Below are positions 54,406 through 63,782 of a stretch of 64,000 nucleotides of DNA, in pieces. Below the pieces are notes generated by a model that saw only the letters and a list, made by a program, of their open reading frames with translations, did not search any database and was not told the DNA's origin. Origin of the DNA: Arthrobacter sp. (GTDB taxonomy: Bacteria; Actinomycetota; Actinomycetes; Actinomycetales; Micrococcaceae); assembly GCA_031277795.1 (NCBI GenBank), contig JAITLQ010000012.1:1-64000 (forward strand), given 5' to 3'. Positions within the stretch are counted from its first letter, which is position 1. Each line of letters opens with the position of its first letter. Both the position numbers and the translations under genes were made by a program.

Positions 54406-55653
54406 TCAGAAGCCGAGCAAGGTGCGCACCACACCGTCGGCCAGGAGCCGGCCGCGCAGCGTCAGGACGAGTCGGCGTTCGCCGTCCTCCCCCGCCTTGA
54501 GCGCGGGCAACGGCTCCACCAGGCCGTCGGCCACGAGCCCGGCGACGCGTTCGCGTTCCTCGGCGGCAAGCACCGAGAGGGGCAGGCCGTCGCTGAGGCG
54601 CACGCGCAGCATGACGTCCTCGAGGTGCCTGGCCTCGGCGTCCGGGATCTCCCGCGCGTGGACCGGGGAGAGCCCGGCGTCGAGGCGCTGCTGGTAGGCC
54701 GCCGGGTGCTTGACGTTCCACCAGCGCACGTCCCCCACATGGGAGTGCGCGCCGGGTCCCACGCCCCACCAGTCTTGATTGAGCCAGTAGGCCACGTTGT
54801 GGTGGGCGCGGTGCTCGGGTCCGCGCGAGAAGTTCGAGACCTCGTACCAGGAGTACCCGGCCTCACCGAGCAGCCGATCCGTCAGGACGTACTTGTCGGC
54901 GTGATCGTCGTCGTCGACCGGCGGCACCTCGCCGCGTCGCATCTGCGCCGCGAGCTTGGTCCCCTGCTCCACGATGAGCGCGTACGCCGAGACGTGGTCC
55001 GGCTCCATGGCGATGACGGCCTCGAGCGAGGTGCGCCAATCGTCGAGGGACTCCCCCGGCGTGCCATAGATGAGGTCGAGGCTGACGTCGAGCCCGGCCT
55101 CGCGGGCCCAGGCCACGGCCTGCGGCACACGCTCCGGCGTGTGCGTGCGGTCCAGGACCTTGAGCACGTGAGGCACCGCGGATTGCATGCCGAAGCTCAC
55201 GCGCGTGAAGCCGGCCTCGGCCAGCGTCGCGAGGGAGGCCGGCGTGACCGAATCCGGGTTCGCCTCCGTGGTCACCTCGGCGCCCGGGACCAGGCCGTAC
55301 AGCTCGACGGCGCGGCGCAACGTGGCGGCGAGGGCCTCGGCCGGGAGCAGGGTGGGCGTCCCCCCGCCAAAGAACACGGTGGAGAGGGGGCGCGGGGCCA
55401 GCCCCGCGGCGTCGAGCACCCGGCGCGAAAGCGCCAACTCGGCGCTCATCGCGTCCGGATAGCTCTCCTGCGAGGCGCCGTGGCCCAGCTCCGTTGCCGT
55501 GTAGGTGTTGAAGTCGCAGTAGCCGCAGCGCACGGAGCAGAAGGGCACGTGAACGTAGAGCCCCAGGGCGCGCCCCGCGGCGGAGGCCATGGCCTCCGCC
55601 GGCAGGGAGCCGTCGAGGGGCGCCGGATCGCCGTCCGGCAGGACTGAGGGCAT
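54406..55653 (-). CDS. hemW: Radical SAM heme chaperone HemW
   Basis: A 415-residue radical SAM protein of the HemW group, often annotated as oxygen-independent coproporphyrinogen oxidase. HemW proteins bind heme for transfer. The 4Fe-4S motif CSVRCGYCDFN (CxxxCxxC, about residue 37) and the GGGTPTLL segment are clear, and the HemN C-terminal domain is present. The ATG at 55653 lies two bases after the lepA stop, so hemW and lepA are translationally coupled, a common arrangement. Confidence 0.94.
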   Translation of the reverse strand: MPSVLPDGDPAPLDGSLPAEAMASAAGRALGLYVHVPFCSVRCGYCDFNTYTATELGHGASQESYPDAMSAELALSRRVLDAAGLAPRPLSTVFFGGGTPTLLPAEALAATLRRAVELYGLVPGAEVTTEANPDSVTPASLATLAEAGFTRVSFGMQSAVPHVLKVLDRTHTPERVPQAVAWAREAGLDVSLDLIYGTPGESLDDWRTSLEAVIAMEPDHVSAYALIVEQGTKLAAQMRRGEVPPVDDDDHADKYVLTDRLLGEAGYSWYEVSNFSRGPEHRAHHNVAYWLNQDWWGVGPGAHSHVGDVRWWNVKHPAAYQQRLDAGLSPVHAREIPDAEARHLEDVMLRVRLSDGLPLSVLAAEERERVAGLVADGLVEPLPALKAGEDGERRLVLTLRGRLLADGVVRTLLGF

Positions 55654-55655
55654 GG

Positions 55656-57509
55656 CTACTTCTTCTTGGAGTCCTTGGCGTCATCCGAGGACAGCGCGGC
55701 GATGAACGCCTCCTGGGGGACCTCCACGCGGCCCACCATCTTCATGCGCTTCTTGCCCTCCTTCTGCTTCTCCAGCAGCTTGCGCTTGCGGGAGATGTCG
55801 CCGCCGTAGCACTTGGCCAGGACGTCCTTGCGGATGGCGCGGATGTTCTCGCGGGCGATGATGCGCGAACCGATGGCGGCCTGGATCGGCACCTCGAACT
55901 GCTGGCGGGGAATGAGCTCGCGCAGCTTGGTGGCCATCATGGTGCCGTAGGCGTAGGCCTTGTCGCGGTGCGTGATGGCACTGAACGCGTCCACCTGCTC
56001 ACCCTGGAGCAGGATGTCGACCTTGACCAGGTCGGCGACCTGCTCGCCGTCCGCCTGCCAGTTCAGCGAGGCGTAGCCGCGGGTCTTGGACTTGAGCTGG
56101 TCGAAGTAGTCGTAGACGATCTCGGCGAGCGGAAGGCGGTAACGCATCTCCACGCGCTCCTCCGAGAGGTAGTCCATGCCGCCCATGATGCCGCGGCGCT
56201 GCTGGTTCAGCTCCATGATGGCGCCGATGAACTCGCTCGGCGCGATGATCGTGGCCGCCACCATGGGCTCGTGGACCTCGAGGATCTTGCCGGAGGGGAA
56301 CTCCGAGGGGTTCTTCACGTGCAGATGGGACTTGTCCTCGGTCACGACGTCGTACTCGACGTTCGGGGCCGTGGAGATGAGGTCAAGCTTGAACTCGCGC
56401 TCGAGGCGCTCGCGCACGATCTCCAGGTGCAGGAGGCCGAGGAAGCCCACGCGGAAGCCGAAGCCGAGGGCCGCCGAGGTCTCCGGCTCGTAGGACAGGG
56501 CGGCGTCGTTGAGCTTGAGCTTGTCGAGGGCGTCGCGCAGGACCGGGTAGTCGGAGCCGTCGATCGGGTACAGGCCGGCGAACACCATGGGCTGTGGGTC
56601 GGCGTAGCCGCCGAGCGACTCCTGGGCCGGGTTGGCGTTGCCCGTCACCGTGTCGCCCACGCGGGACTGGCGCACATCCTTCACGCCCGTGATGAGGTAG
56701 CCCACCTCGCCCACGGAGAGGCCCTTCGTGGGCTGCGGCTCGGGGGCGGAGACGCCGATCTCCAGGAGTTCGTGCTGGGCGTGCGTCGACATCATCTGGA
56801 TGCGCTCGCGCGGCTTGAGCTCGCCGTCGACGACGCGCACGTAGGTGACCACGCCGCGGTAGGTGTCGTAGACCGAGTCGAAGATCATGGCGCGGGCCGG
56901 GGCGTCGCGGACGCCCTCCGGGGCCGGCAGCTGCTTGACGATCTCGTCGAGCAGCTGCTCCACGCCCTGGCCCGTCTTGCCGGAAACCTTGAGGACGTCC
57001 TCCGGCTCGACGCCGATGAGGTTGGCCAGCTCCGCCGCGTACTTCTCCGGCTGGGCGGCCGGGAGGTCGATCTTGTTGAGCACCGGGATGATGGTCAGTT
57101 CGTTCTCCATGGCCAGGTAGAGATTGGCCAGGGTCTGCGCCTCGATGCCCTGTGCGGCGTCGACGAGCAGGATGGCGCCCTCGCAGGCGGCCAGGGAGCG
57201 GGAGACCTCGTAGGTGAAGTCGACGTGACCGGGGGTGTCGATCATGTTCAGGGCGTAAGAGACCCCGTCCACCTCCCAGGGCATGCGCACGGCCTGGGAC
57301 TTGATCGTGATGCCGCGCTCGCGCTCGATGTCCATGCGGTCCAGGTACTGGGCGCGCATGTCGCGGGCCTGCACCACACCGGTGGACTGCAGCATGCGAT
57401 CGGCCAGGGTGGACTTGCCGTGGTCGATGTGGGCGATGATGCAGAAGTTGCGGATCACGGCCGGATCGGTGGCGGCGGGCACCGGGGCGGTGCGGGCCTG
57501 GGGTGACAC
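55656..57509 (-). CDS. lepA: Elongation factor 4 (LepA)
   Basis: A 617-residue ribosomal GTPase. G1 is [12 protein letters not shown] (about residue 28), switch/G3 [13 protein letters not shown]4 NKIDLP. EF-G-like domains follow, and the C-terminal LepA-specific domain has [25 protein letters not shown] (partly cited). It acts on ribosome back-translocation or 30S assembly under stress. The GTG at 57509 is used. About 20 N-terminal residues precede the G domain, a normal actinobacterial extension. It leads the lepA-hemW operon. Confidence 0.97.
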   Translation of the reverse strand: MSPQARTAPVPAATDPAVIRNFCIIAHIDHGKSTLADRMLQSTGVVQARDMRAQYLDRMDIERERGITIKSQAVRMPWEVDGVSYALNMIDTPGHVDFTYEVSRSLAACEGAILLVDAAQGIEAQTLANLYLAMENELTIIPVLNKIDLPAAQPEKYAAELANLIGVEPEDVLKVSGKTGQGVEQLLDEIVKQLPAPEGVRDAPARAMIFDSVYDTYRGVVTYVRVVDGELKPRERIQMMSTHAQHELLEIGVSAPEPQPTKGLSVGEVGYLITGVKDVRQSRVGDTVTGNANPAQESLGGYADPQPMVFAGLYPIDGSDYPVLRDALDKLKLNDAALSYEPETSAALGFGFRVGFLGLLHLEIVRERLEREFKLDLISTAPNVEYDVVTEDKSHLHVKNPSEFPSGKILEVHEPMVAATIIAPSEFIGAIMELNQQRRGIMGGMDYLSEERVEMRYRLPLAEIVYDYFDQLKSKTRGYASLNWQADGEQVADLVKVDILLQGEQVDAFSAITHRDKAYAYGTMMATKLRELIPRQQFEVPIQAAIGSRIIARENIRAIRKDVLAKCYGGDISRKRKLLEKQKEGKKRMKMVGRVEVPQEAFIAALSSDDAKDSKKK

Positions 57510-57798
57510 GGGGTTCAGCCTCGCTTGCGAACTCGGGGGTAGGAGCGGAGGGCGTGCCTTGCCAAGGGATCCGTTCCGGACTCCCTCGCCGACGGGAGGG
57601 CCCGACGACGCGGGCGCGCTTCAGGGGCGCGCTGGCATGCCTTCCTCGGATTCTCTCACGACTTGGCGCGCCGGGCCGCCCTGCCACGCCCTGTCGAGCC
57701 CTGGGCCGGGTTCTCCCCCGGCCCCGCAGGGCGCGACGGCGGCCGCGCGACCTCGCCGCCGCGGCGTCAGCCGCCGCGGGGCGGCTGGGCCACGCCGC
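57510..57798. other. Intergenic region between lepA and MazF-like gene
   Basis: About 290 bases between the divergent lepA and MazF-like genes. It holds their promoters; the only element I can assign is the -10 at 57799. No RNA or repeat is recognised. Confidence 0.4.
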
Positions 57799-57804
57799 TA
57801 GGAT
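57799..57804 (+). promoter_or_regulatory. -10 element of the MazF-like gene (leaderless)
   Basis: TAGGAT, six bases, then the ATG at 57811; no ribosome-binding site. Confidence 0.55.
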
Positions 57805-57810
57805 CGGCGC

Positions 57811-58467
57811 ATGGCAAACAACCAGCGCTGGCTCGGCTTCGCCAAGTCGATCCTCTCCCCGCTTTTCGACTCGCTCTTCAAGGGCCAGGGCGGCACCAAG
57901 CAACAACGGGGTCCCCGGCGCGGCTCGGGAGCCCCGAGCACCGGCCCCCAGCCGTCCTCTCCCCAGCAGGGTGGCCAGCGCGGCGGCGCGTCCAGCGGAT
58001 CCGGTACGGCCCGGCGTCAGAACACGTCCGCCTCCTCGTCCTCCTCGCGCGAGGTCAGCGCGGCCGAGGCGGCCCAGCGCGGCGCAAACTACGCCGGCGA
58101 CTACCGCGGCGCCGTCAACCCGGTCTACTCCCCCCAGCCGGACGGGCAGCCGGACCCGGGCGAGGTCGTGTGGGCCTGGGTGCCGTACGAGGAGGACCAC
58201 TCGCAGGGCAAGGACCGCCCGGTGCTGATCGTCGAACGCAAGGGCCCGCTGCTCCTGGCGCTCATGCTCACCTCCAAGGACCACACCCGCGAGCACGACC
58301 CCGACTACCTCGATGTGGGAACCGGTGCCTGGGATCGGCAGGGCCGTCCGAGCGAGGCCAAGCTCGACCGCGTGCTGCAGCTGGCCGCGTCGGCGGTGCG
58401 CCGCGAGGGAGCCGTGCTCTCGCGCGAACGCTTCGAGACGGTGGCCAGGGCCTTGCGCTCGCGCTGA
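57811..58467 (+). CDS. PemK/MazF-like fold protein with disordered N-terminus
   Basis: A 218-residue protein. The first 30 residues are helical. Residues about 30-95 are a Gly/Ser/Gln-rich disordered segment. The C-terminal 110 residues have a PemK/MazF-like barrel: [13 protein letters not shown], then [23 protein letters not shown] and a final helix. No antitoxin gene accompanies it, and it is a conserved neighbour of lepA in actinobacteria as far as I recall, so a classic toxin role is doubtful. Whether it cleaves RNA is unknown. Confidence 0.8.
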   Translation: MANNQRWLGFAKSILSPLFDSLFKGQGGTKQQRGPRRGSGAPSTGPQPSSPQQGGQRGGASSGSGTARRQNTSASSSSSREVSAAEAAQRGANYAGDYRGAVNPVYSPQPDGQPDPGEVVWAWVPYEEDHSQGKDRPVLIVERKGPLLLALMLTSKDHTREHDPDYLDVGTGAWDRQGRPSEAKLDRVLQLAASAVRREGAVLSRERFETVARALRSR

Positions 58468-58612
58468 TCCGGGGCGGTCCGCACGGGCGGTGGCGGGGTG
58501 CCGCCGCGATGCCCCGGCGCCGAACGGCGGGCGGCGCAAGGAGTCGCGAGCGTGAGCGAGGTCTCAACGCCACGGAGTCCGGCGCGCTTCCCGCATCCGG
58601 GTCCCCGCCTGA

Positions 58613-58618
58613 TACACT
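58613..58618 (+). promoter_or_regulatory. -10 element of rpsT
   Basis: TACACT within GATACACT; transcription would start near 58625, leaving a leader of about 120 bases before rpsT. The long leader could hold S20 autoregulation, but no specific structure was identified. Confidence 0.5.
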
Positions 58619-58745
58619 CTTTCCTAGTGTGTCCGCGCAGGTCTGCGGGCACTCGCGCTCAGCGAACGCGGCATCCCCACGCCATCTCAGTTGTGTTGAG
58701 TGCGGAACCCTCAGACCATCCATCCATTCGTCAAGAAGGACAACC

Positions 58746-59006
58746 GTGGCGAACATTAAGTCCCAGAAGAAGCGCATTCTCACCAACGAGAAGGCTCGCC
58801 AGCGCAACAACGCTGTCAAGTCCGAGCTGCGCACGGCCATCAACAAGGTCAACGCTGCCGTTGCCGCCGGCGACAAGGAGGCCGCTACCCCGGCCCTCGC
58901 CAGCGCCAGCCGCAAGCTCGACAAGGCCGTCAGCAAGGGCGTCATCCACCGCAACAACGCTGCCAACCGCAAGTCGGCCATCTCCAAGAAGGTCAACGCG
59001 CTCTGA
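58746..59006 (+). CDS. rpsT: 30S ribosomal protein S20
   Basis: An 86-residue ribosomal protein that binds 16S rRNA early in 30S assembly. The sequence [19 protein letters not shown] and the Lys/Ala-rich helical body match the family throughout, ending [14 protein letters not shown] at 58746 is preceded by AAGGAC. It is read as a single gene between a long leader and a strong terminator. Codon use is more even than in the neighbours, as expected for a highly expressed gene. Confidence 0.98.
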   Translation: MANIKSQKKRILTNEKARQRNNAVKSELRTAINKVNAAVAAGDKEAATPALASASRKLDKAVSKGVIHRNNAANRKSAISKKVNAL

Positions 59007-59051
59007 GCACCGCCGTGGTGAGGTGTTGATGCTCTCGACACCAAACGCTTG

Positions 59052-59086
59052 AAGGGCCCCGCATCCGTGAAGGATGCGGGGCCCTT
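59052..59086 (+). terminator. Terminator of rpsT
   Basis: A perfect 15-bp stem (59052-59066 with 59072-59086), 5-base loop, T just after it. Confidence 0.88.
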
Positions 59087-59135
59087 TGCGCTCTCCCGTG
59101 GGAAGGCGGCGCCGCCCCGGAGGGGCGGGCCGACG

Positions 59136-60149
59136 CTAGCGGCGGGCGGCGTACCGGGAGAGGGAGACGACGGCGCGCTCGACGGCGTAGCGCGGGTCGC
59201 GCGAGGCGCCCTTAACCATGGCATCGGTCTCGGCGACGAGTTGCACGGCACGGGCGAGGTCCTCCGGGGCAAAGCGCCTGGCCACCTCCTGGGCCTGCTG
59301 CACCTGCCACGGCGCCATCTTCAGCCGCGAGGCGAGCGAGGCGGCGGACTCCCTGGCGCCGGCCACGGCGGCCGCCTGGCGCACCTTCATGGCGAGGGCG
59401 CTCACGAGGGGCACCGGATCCACGCCGGTGGCCAGCGCGTGCCGCAGGAGCGACACGGCCGCCGCCCCGCGTCCGGCCATCGCCGCGTCGGCGACGGCAA
59501 AGCCCGTGGCCTCGACCCGGCCCCCGAAGTAGCGCTTGACCGCCGCCTCGTCCACCGTGCCCTCGGTGTCCTCGATCAGCTGCCGGCAGGCCGAGCCGAG
59601 TTCGGCCAGATCGCTGCCCACCGCCGAGACCAGGGCGCGCGCCGCCTCGGTGTCGATCCGGCGACGGGCGGCCTTGAAGTCCGCCAGGACAAACTCCTGC
59701 TTCTCCGCGTCCTTCTTGAGCGGGCTCGTGTCGATGACGAGGCCGGCCGCCTTGAAGGCATCCAGCAGGCCCTTGCCCCGGTTGCCTCCCGCGTGGTGGG
59801 CCACGAGGATGACCGAGGGATCGGGCGAGGCGACGTAGGCCAGGAGATCCTTCTGGGCCGCCTCGTTCATGGCCTCGAGCCCGTGGAACTCGATGAGGGC
59901 ACCGCCGCCGAACAGGGACGGGCTGGCGCTCAGGAGTAGCTCGCCTCCCGCGTAGTGGGCGGCGTCGAAGCGGGTCACCTCGGTCTCCGGATCGGCGGCA
60001 CGCGCGGCCTCGCGGATCGCGCCGAAGGCTCGGGCGGCCTGGTAGCCGTCCGAGCCGCTCAGGAGGACGAGCGGTCGCGGCGCCGCCTCCCGAAAGCTGA
60101 GTCCGCGCGCGTTCTTCCCCGCGGAACGAGCGGGGGTGCGGGGAGGCAT
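59136..60149 (-). CDS. holA: DNA polymerase III subunit delta
   Basis: A 337-residue clamp-loader delta subunit, which opens the sliding clamp. Domain I (about residues 1-140) has RPLVLLSGSDGYQAARAFGAI, domain II follows, and the collar domain III has the QQAQEVARRFAPEDLARAVQ pattern (partly cited). The segment VDEAAVKRYFGGRVEATGFAVADA is typical of HolA. It lies downstream of comEC on the same strand, a standard arrangement. ATG at 60149, with AAAGG upstream. Confidence 0.94.
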   Translation of the reverse strand: MPPRTPARSAGKNARGLSFREAAPRPLVLLSGSDGYQAARAFGAIREAARAADPETEVTRFDAAHYAGGELLLSASPSLFGGGALIEFHGLEAMNEAAQKDLLAYVASPDPSVILVAHHAGGNRGKGLLDAFKAAGLVIDTSPLKKDAEKQEFVLADFKAARRRIDTEAARALVSAVGSDLAELGSACRQLIEDTEGTVDEAAVKRYFGGRVEATGFAVADAAMAGRGAAAVSLLRHALATGVDPVPLVSALAMKVRQAAAVAGARESAASLASRLKMAPWQVQQAQEVARRFAPEDLARAVQLVAETDAMVKGASRDPRYAVERAVVSLSRYAARR

Positions 60150-60188
60150 ACATGACCTTTCGAGAGGGGGTAAGGCGGTGCAACGATC

Positions 60189-62810
60189 CTATCCGCTGGT
60201 GCTGACGCTGGGGTTCGTGTCCCGCTGCGGACCGGGGCGAAGGAGGATGCTCCCGCTCAGGTCGGTGCGCAGGGCGGGCACCCCGCGCACCGCCAGGGCA
60301 TCGAGGGTGACGGCGGCCGGGTGGCCGTAGTCGTTCCCCTCCCCCACGCCGATGAGGACGAGGCGCGGCGCAAAGGCGTCGACGAGGGCCATGCCGCCGT
60401 TGCGCGCCCCGTGGTGGGAGAGCTTGAGGACGCGCGGCGGCCCCGCGGGCTCCGGGGCCGCGGCTCCGGCCCGGACGGCCGCCTCGGCCGCCCGCGACTC
60501 GAGGTCCCCGGCGTCGAGCAACTCGAGCCCGCCGCCCGCGGTGGTCGCGGCGTGGATGACGAGCGAGGCGTCGTTCTCCTCGCTCGAGGTGGGGGCCAGG
60601 CGCACCGTGGCCCTCCACGTGCCGCACGTCAGGGTGTCCCCCGCGACCGCGCGTCGGGCCCCCGCGGATGGGGGCGGGCGATCGGCCGTCGAGTACAGCA
60701 CCGGGGTCCCCGGACGACCGGCCAGCACCGCCTCGAGCCCGCCCACGTGATCGGCGTCGAGATGGGTGAGTAGGACGCCGCAGAGCCGCTGCACCCCCGC
60801 CCGCGCCAGGCAGGCCTCCGCCCCGGCGTCCCGCGGGCCCACGTCGATGAGGAGGGCGGCCCCACCCTCGCCGATGAGCGCGAGCGCATCGCCCTGCCCC
60901 ACGTCGCAGAAGAGCAGATCTCCGTCCCGCGCCGCCGGGAGGACCCCGCCGCGCCGGGCTCCCCACCACAGCCCGGCCCCGCCGGCCAGGGCCAGCGCGA
61001 GGCACAGCGCCAGGCTCAGCCTCCACCACCGAGCGCGCCGGCGCCGGCGCACGCGCTCCCTGGCGGCGCCGAGCCAGAGTCGGGCACCCGTGAGCGGGGT
61101 GCGGTTCCCGCCCTCCTCGGCCCGCACGCCGCCGTGGGCGACCCGCTCGCTGCCGTGCGTGAGGCGCTGGCCGCCGTGGACAACCCGCTCGCCGCCTTGC
61201 GTGGGCCGCTCGCCGCGGTGGGTGATCCGCGCCCTGGCGCGCACCAAGATGAGCGCGGGCAGCCCCCAACACGCCGTCGCGGCGAGCCCCGGCCCGAGCG
61301 GCGCCCCCGGCCAGGAGACGAACCACCCGCTGGCGACGCTGAGGCGGCCGAGCCAGGCGATGCCCTGGGCCGGCAGCAAACACACCAGGGCCACCGGCCA
61401 CGCGGACGCCGGCATGAGCGGCGCGACGAGGGCCAACGCCGGGCCGACGAGCCCCACCACCGCGGCGGCCGGGGCGACGGCCACGTTGAGGGGCACCGTC
61501 AGCGCCGATTGATCCGGCTGCAGACCCACGAGGAGCGGGGTGCACGCGATCGTGGCGGCACACGACACGGCTACGGCCTCCGCGAGCGCCCGCGGCAGCC
61601 GGCAGCGCTCCCGCAACCAGGCACCGAGCGCGGGGGACGCGAGCGCGATGCCGAGAGTTGCGGCGACGGAGAGTTGGAAGGCCACCCGGGAGGCGTGCCA
61701 CGGATCGACGGCCAGCAGGAGGATCACGGCGAGCATGGTCAGCCCGAAGGCGAGCCGGGGGCGCCCGAAGACCACGGCCACGGCGCCCAACCCACCGGCG
61801 ACGCTCGCCCTGAGCACGCTCGGGTCCGGACCCACCACCAGCACAAAGCCACAGAGAGTGGCCAGGCACAGCGGCAGCCGCAGGGCCCGGGGCGCGCGCA
61901 CGAGCCGGGCCAGGGCCGCCGTCCCACCCAGCAGCAGCGCGACGTTCGCCCCGGAGACGGCGGTCAGGTGCGAGAGGCCCACGCGTTGCATGGTCGCCTC
62001 GAGGTCGGCGTCCTGCCCCGAGCGGTCGCCGACCACCATGCCGGGAACCAGGGCCGCAGCATCGGCGAGGGGACCGCCCCTCAGCGGGGCGAACCACGCC
62101 CCGAGCCCGGCCCGCAGCGCCGAGGCCGCGGTGGACGGGGGCGGCTCGTGGCCGAGGAGCGGAGAACGAACGGAGAGCATGAGCACCGCGGCGCCCCGTT
62201 CGCGGGGTGCGGAGGCGCTGACCCACCAGCTGGCCCGGGTGCCGGCGCCGAGGCGCGCGTCCCCCAAGAGCGAGCGCGGGCCGAGCAGCGTCACGCGGGC
62301 CCCCGCCACCGGCTCCGCGGCGGCGCCGCGATCCCGGCGCGCCGAGACGAGGGTCGCCGCGGCGGCGAGGCGGTCGTCCCCGAGGTCCTGGGGCTCGCCG
62401 TCGAGGACGAGGCCGGCCTCGAAGAGCTCGCCGCCACCCCAGCGCTGCAGCGTCTCCTCGCGCACCGCCGCATCGGCCACGGCGCCGCTGAGGACGAGTG
62501 CGGCGGCCGCGCTGGCGAGGGCCAGCGCCAGGAGCAGGCCGAGCCGCCGCCCGGGCGGGCGTTGCCGCGGGCCGGCGACACGCCCGAGCCGGAGCGCCGA
62601 GTACCACAGCACGAGCGCGCTGACCCCCAGCCCGGCCCCGGCCACCGCCGCGGCCTCCGGCCGCAGACCCGTGGTGCAGTACACCGCCGCCAGGGCCCAC
62701 GCGGCGCAGGCGGCCGGCCACAGCGCCGGAACCCGACCGGTCGTGGAAACCCGACCGGCCGCGGGAACCCGTCGGGATACCGGCCGCCGCCGGAGCGGAG
62801 CCTCAGTCAT
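60189..62810 (-). CDS. comEC: ComEC/Rec2 competence channel protein
   Basis: An 873-residue DNA-uptake channel. N-terminal hydrophobic helices and an OB-like DUF4131-type part (to about 200) lead to the Competence domain (about 215-500; LTAVSGANVALLLGG). The C-terminal metallo-beta-lactamase-like domain (about 620-860) has LLTHLDADHVGGLEAVLAG, LSHHGARNGG and related motifs. A hydrophilic insertion of degenerate heptapeptides (about 527-568) lies before the last helix. The ATG at 62810 overlaps the comEA end by eight bases. Confidence 0.94.
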   Translation of the reverse strand: MTEAPLRRRPVSRRVPAAGRVSTTGRVPALWPAACAAWALAAVYCTTGLRPEAAAVAGAGLGVSALVLWYSALRLGRVAGPRQRPPGRRLGLLLALALASAAAALVLSGAVADAAVREETLQRWGGGELFEAGLVLDGEPQDLGDDRLAAAATLVSARRDRGAAAEPVAGARVTLLGPRSLLGDARLGAGTRASWWVSASAPRERGAAVLMLSVRSPLLGHEPPPSTAASALRAGLGAWFAPLRGGPLADAAALVPGMVVGDRSGQDADLEATMQRVGLSHLTAVSGANVALLLGGTAALARLVRAPRALRLPLCLATLCGFVLVVGPDPSVLRASVAGGLGAVAVVFGRPRLAFGLTMLAVILLLAVDPWHASRVAFQLSVAATLGIALASPALGAWLRERCRLPRALAEAVAVSCAATIACTPLLVGLQPDQSALTVPLNVAVAPAAAVVGLVGPALALVAPLMPASAWPVALVCLLPAQGIAWLGRLSVASGWFVSWPGAPLGPGLAATACWGLPALILVRARARITHRGERPTQGGERVVHGGQRLTHGSERVAHGGVRAEEGGNRTPLTGARLWLGAARERVRRRRRARWWRLSLALCLALALAGGAGLWWGARRGGVLPAARDGDLLFCDVGQGDALALIGEGGAALLIDVGPRDAGAEACLARAGVQRLCGVLLTHLDADHVGGLEAVLAGRPGTPVLYSTADRPPPSAGARRAVAGDTLTCGTWRATVRLAPTSSEENDASLVIHAATTAGGGLELLDAGDLESRAAEAAVRAGAAAPEPAGPPRVLKLSHHGARNGGMALVDAFAPRLVLIGVGEGNDYGHPAAVTLDALAVRGVPALRTDLSGSILLRPGPQRDTNPSVSTSG
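61100..61230 (-). repeat. 21-bp tandem repeats within comEC
   Basis: About six degenerate 21-base repeats coding for the heptapeptide pattern G-x-x-R-x-x-x (GERPTQG, GERVVHG, GQRLTHG, SERVAHG, GVRAEEG, GNRTPLT). They form a charged loop in ComEC at residues about 527-568. Confidence 0.8.
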
Positions 62811-63693
62811 AGCTCACGCTCCCTCGCAGCTTGGCCAGCATGGCGGGGCCGATGCCCTCGACGGCATCGAGATCGGCCTCCCCCGTGAAGCGACCGTGCT
62901 CGTTCCTGAAGGCGATGAGGCGCTGGGCGAGCGCCGGCCCGATGCCGGGCAGCTGCTCGAGTTCCTGCGCGGAGGCGCTGTTGATCCGCACGGGGACCGC
63001 TGGCGCGCCGCTCGTGCCGCCGCCCGTGCCGCCGGCGGGGTCGCCGCCGGAGTCCGAGGGCGCCGGAGCCGCCCCACCCTGCGCCGCGTAGGGCCCGGCC
63101 CGCTCCTGTTCGCCGCGGGCCGGAATGCGCAGCTGCGTCCCATCCACGATCACGGCGGCGAGGTTCACGGCGTCCAGTTGCGCCGTGCGGAGCGCGCCTC
63201 CCGCCTTGGCCACCGCATCGCTCACGCGCGCGCCGGCGGGGACGCGGTAGACCCCCGGGCGCTTGACGGCACCGGCCACGTGCACGACGAGACGATCCGC
63301 CCCGCTCGCGGAGGGGGCGCCGGAGGAGGCGGCCCGCGCGTCCTCCGCCGGCGCCGAGGAGGCGGGTTCCGCCGTCGCGCTGGGCGCGGGCGAGCGTTCG
63401 GGGGCCGAGGCGAGGGGTGGCACCTCGCTCGGCGAGACCTGCGCCTGACCGGTGGCCAGCCGAAAGCCGACCACCGCCGCCGCGGCAAGCACCAAGACCA
63501 GGCATCCGCGCACGGCCCAGCGGCGCCCGGCCGAGCGGTAGGCTCCGCGCGCGCGATCGGCCGCGGCCCCCGGCCGATCCCACGGAGCCAAGGCCTCGTC
63601 GTCGGCCCCCGACGCCCACGCCGCCGCGTCCGGCTGAGGCGCCAGTTGCGCCGGCGAGCCGCCCGCGTCGCTGTCCCAGCCGTGCCTGCCCAT
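62803..63693 (-). CDS. comEA: ComEA family DNA-binding competence protein
   Basis: A 296-residue membrane-anchored DNA receptor. A cytoplasmic segment (about residues 1-55) is followed by a transmembrane helix (about 62-82) and a Ser/Pro/Ala linker. Next come an SLBB domain (about 133-190: RLVVHVAGAVKRPGVYRVPAGARVSDAV in part), another linker and the helix-hairpin-helix pair at the end (NSASAQELEQLPGIGPALAQRLI, partly cited). The ATG at 63693 has TAGCCT six bases upstream. It heads comEA-comEC-holA. Confidence 0.94.
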   Translation of the reverse strand: MGRHGWDSDAGGSPAQLAPQPDAAAWASGADDEALAPWDRPGAAADRARGAYRSAGRRWAVRGCLVLVLAAAAVVGFRLATGQAQVSPSEVPPLASAPERSPAPSATAEPASSAPAEDARAASSGAPSASGADRLVVHVAGAVKRPGVYRVPAGARVSDAVAKAGGALRTAQLDAVNLAAVIVDGTQLRIPARGEQERAGPYAAQGGAAPAPSDSGGDPAGGTGGGTSGAPAVPVRINSASAQELEQLPGIGPALAQRLIAFRNEHGRFTGEADLDAVEGIGPAMLAKLRGSVSYD

Positions 63694-63699
63694 CCATCG

Positions 63700-63705
63700 A
63701 GGCTA
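63700..63705 (-). promoter_or_regulatory. -10 element of comEA (leaderless)
   Basis: TAGCCT on the - strand, six bases, then the ATG at 63693. Confidence 0.5.
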
Positions 63706-63782
63706 AGGAAGCCGCCGCGGGCACGGATCCGGCGCCGGCCCGCCTGGGGAGAACTCACCCCACGCCGCGCGTTGTGAGGGGA

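Noticed and set aside
57663-59006. 447-residue + strand ORF ending as S20
   Set aside because: Only the last 86 residues are a real protein (rpsT). The upstream part is out of frame with the MazF-like gene and crosses the rpsT promoter.
59212-62721. 1169-residue - strand ORF overlapping holA and comEC
   Set aside because: Out-of-frame shadow; holA and comEC carry real motifs in other frames.
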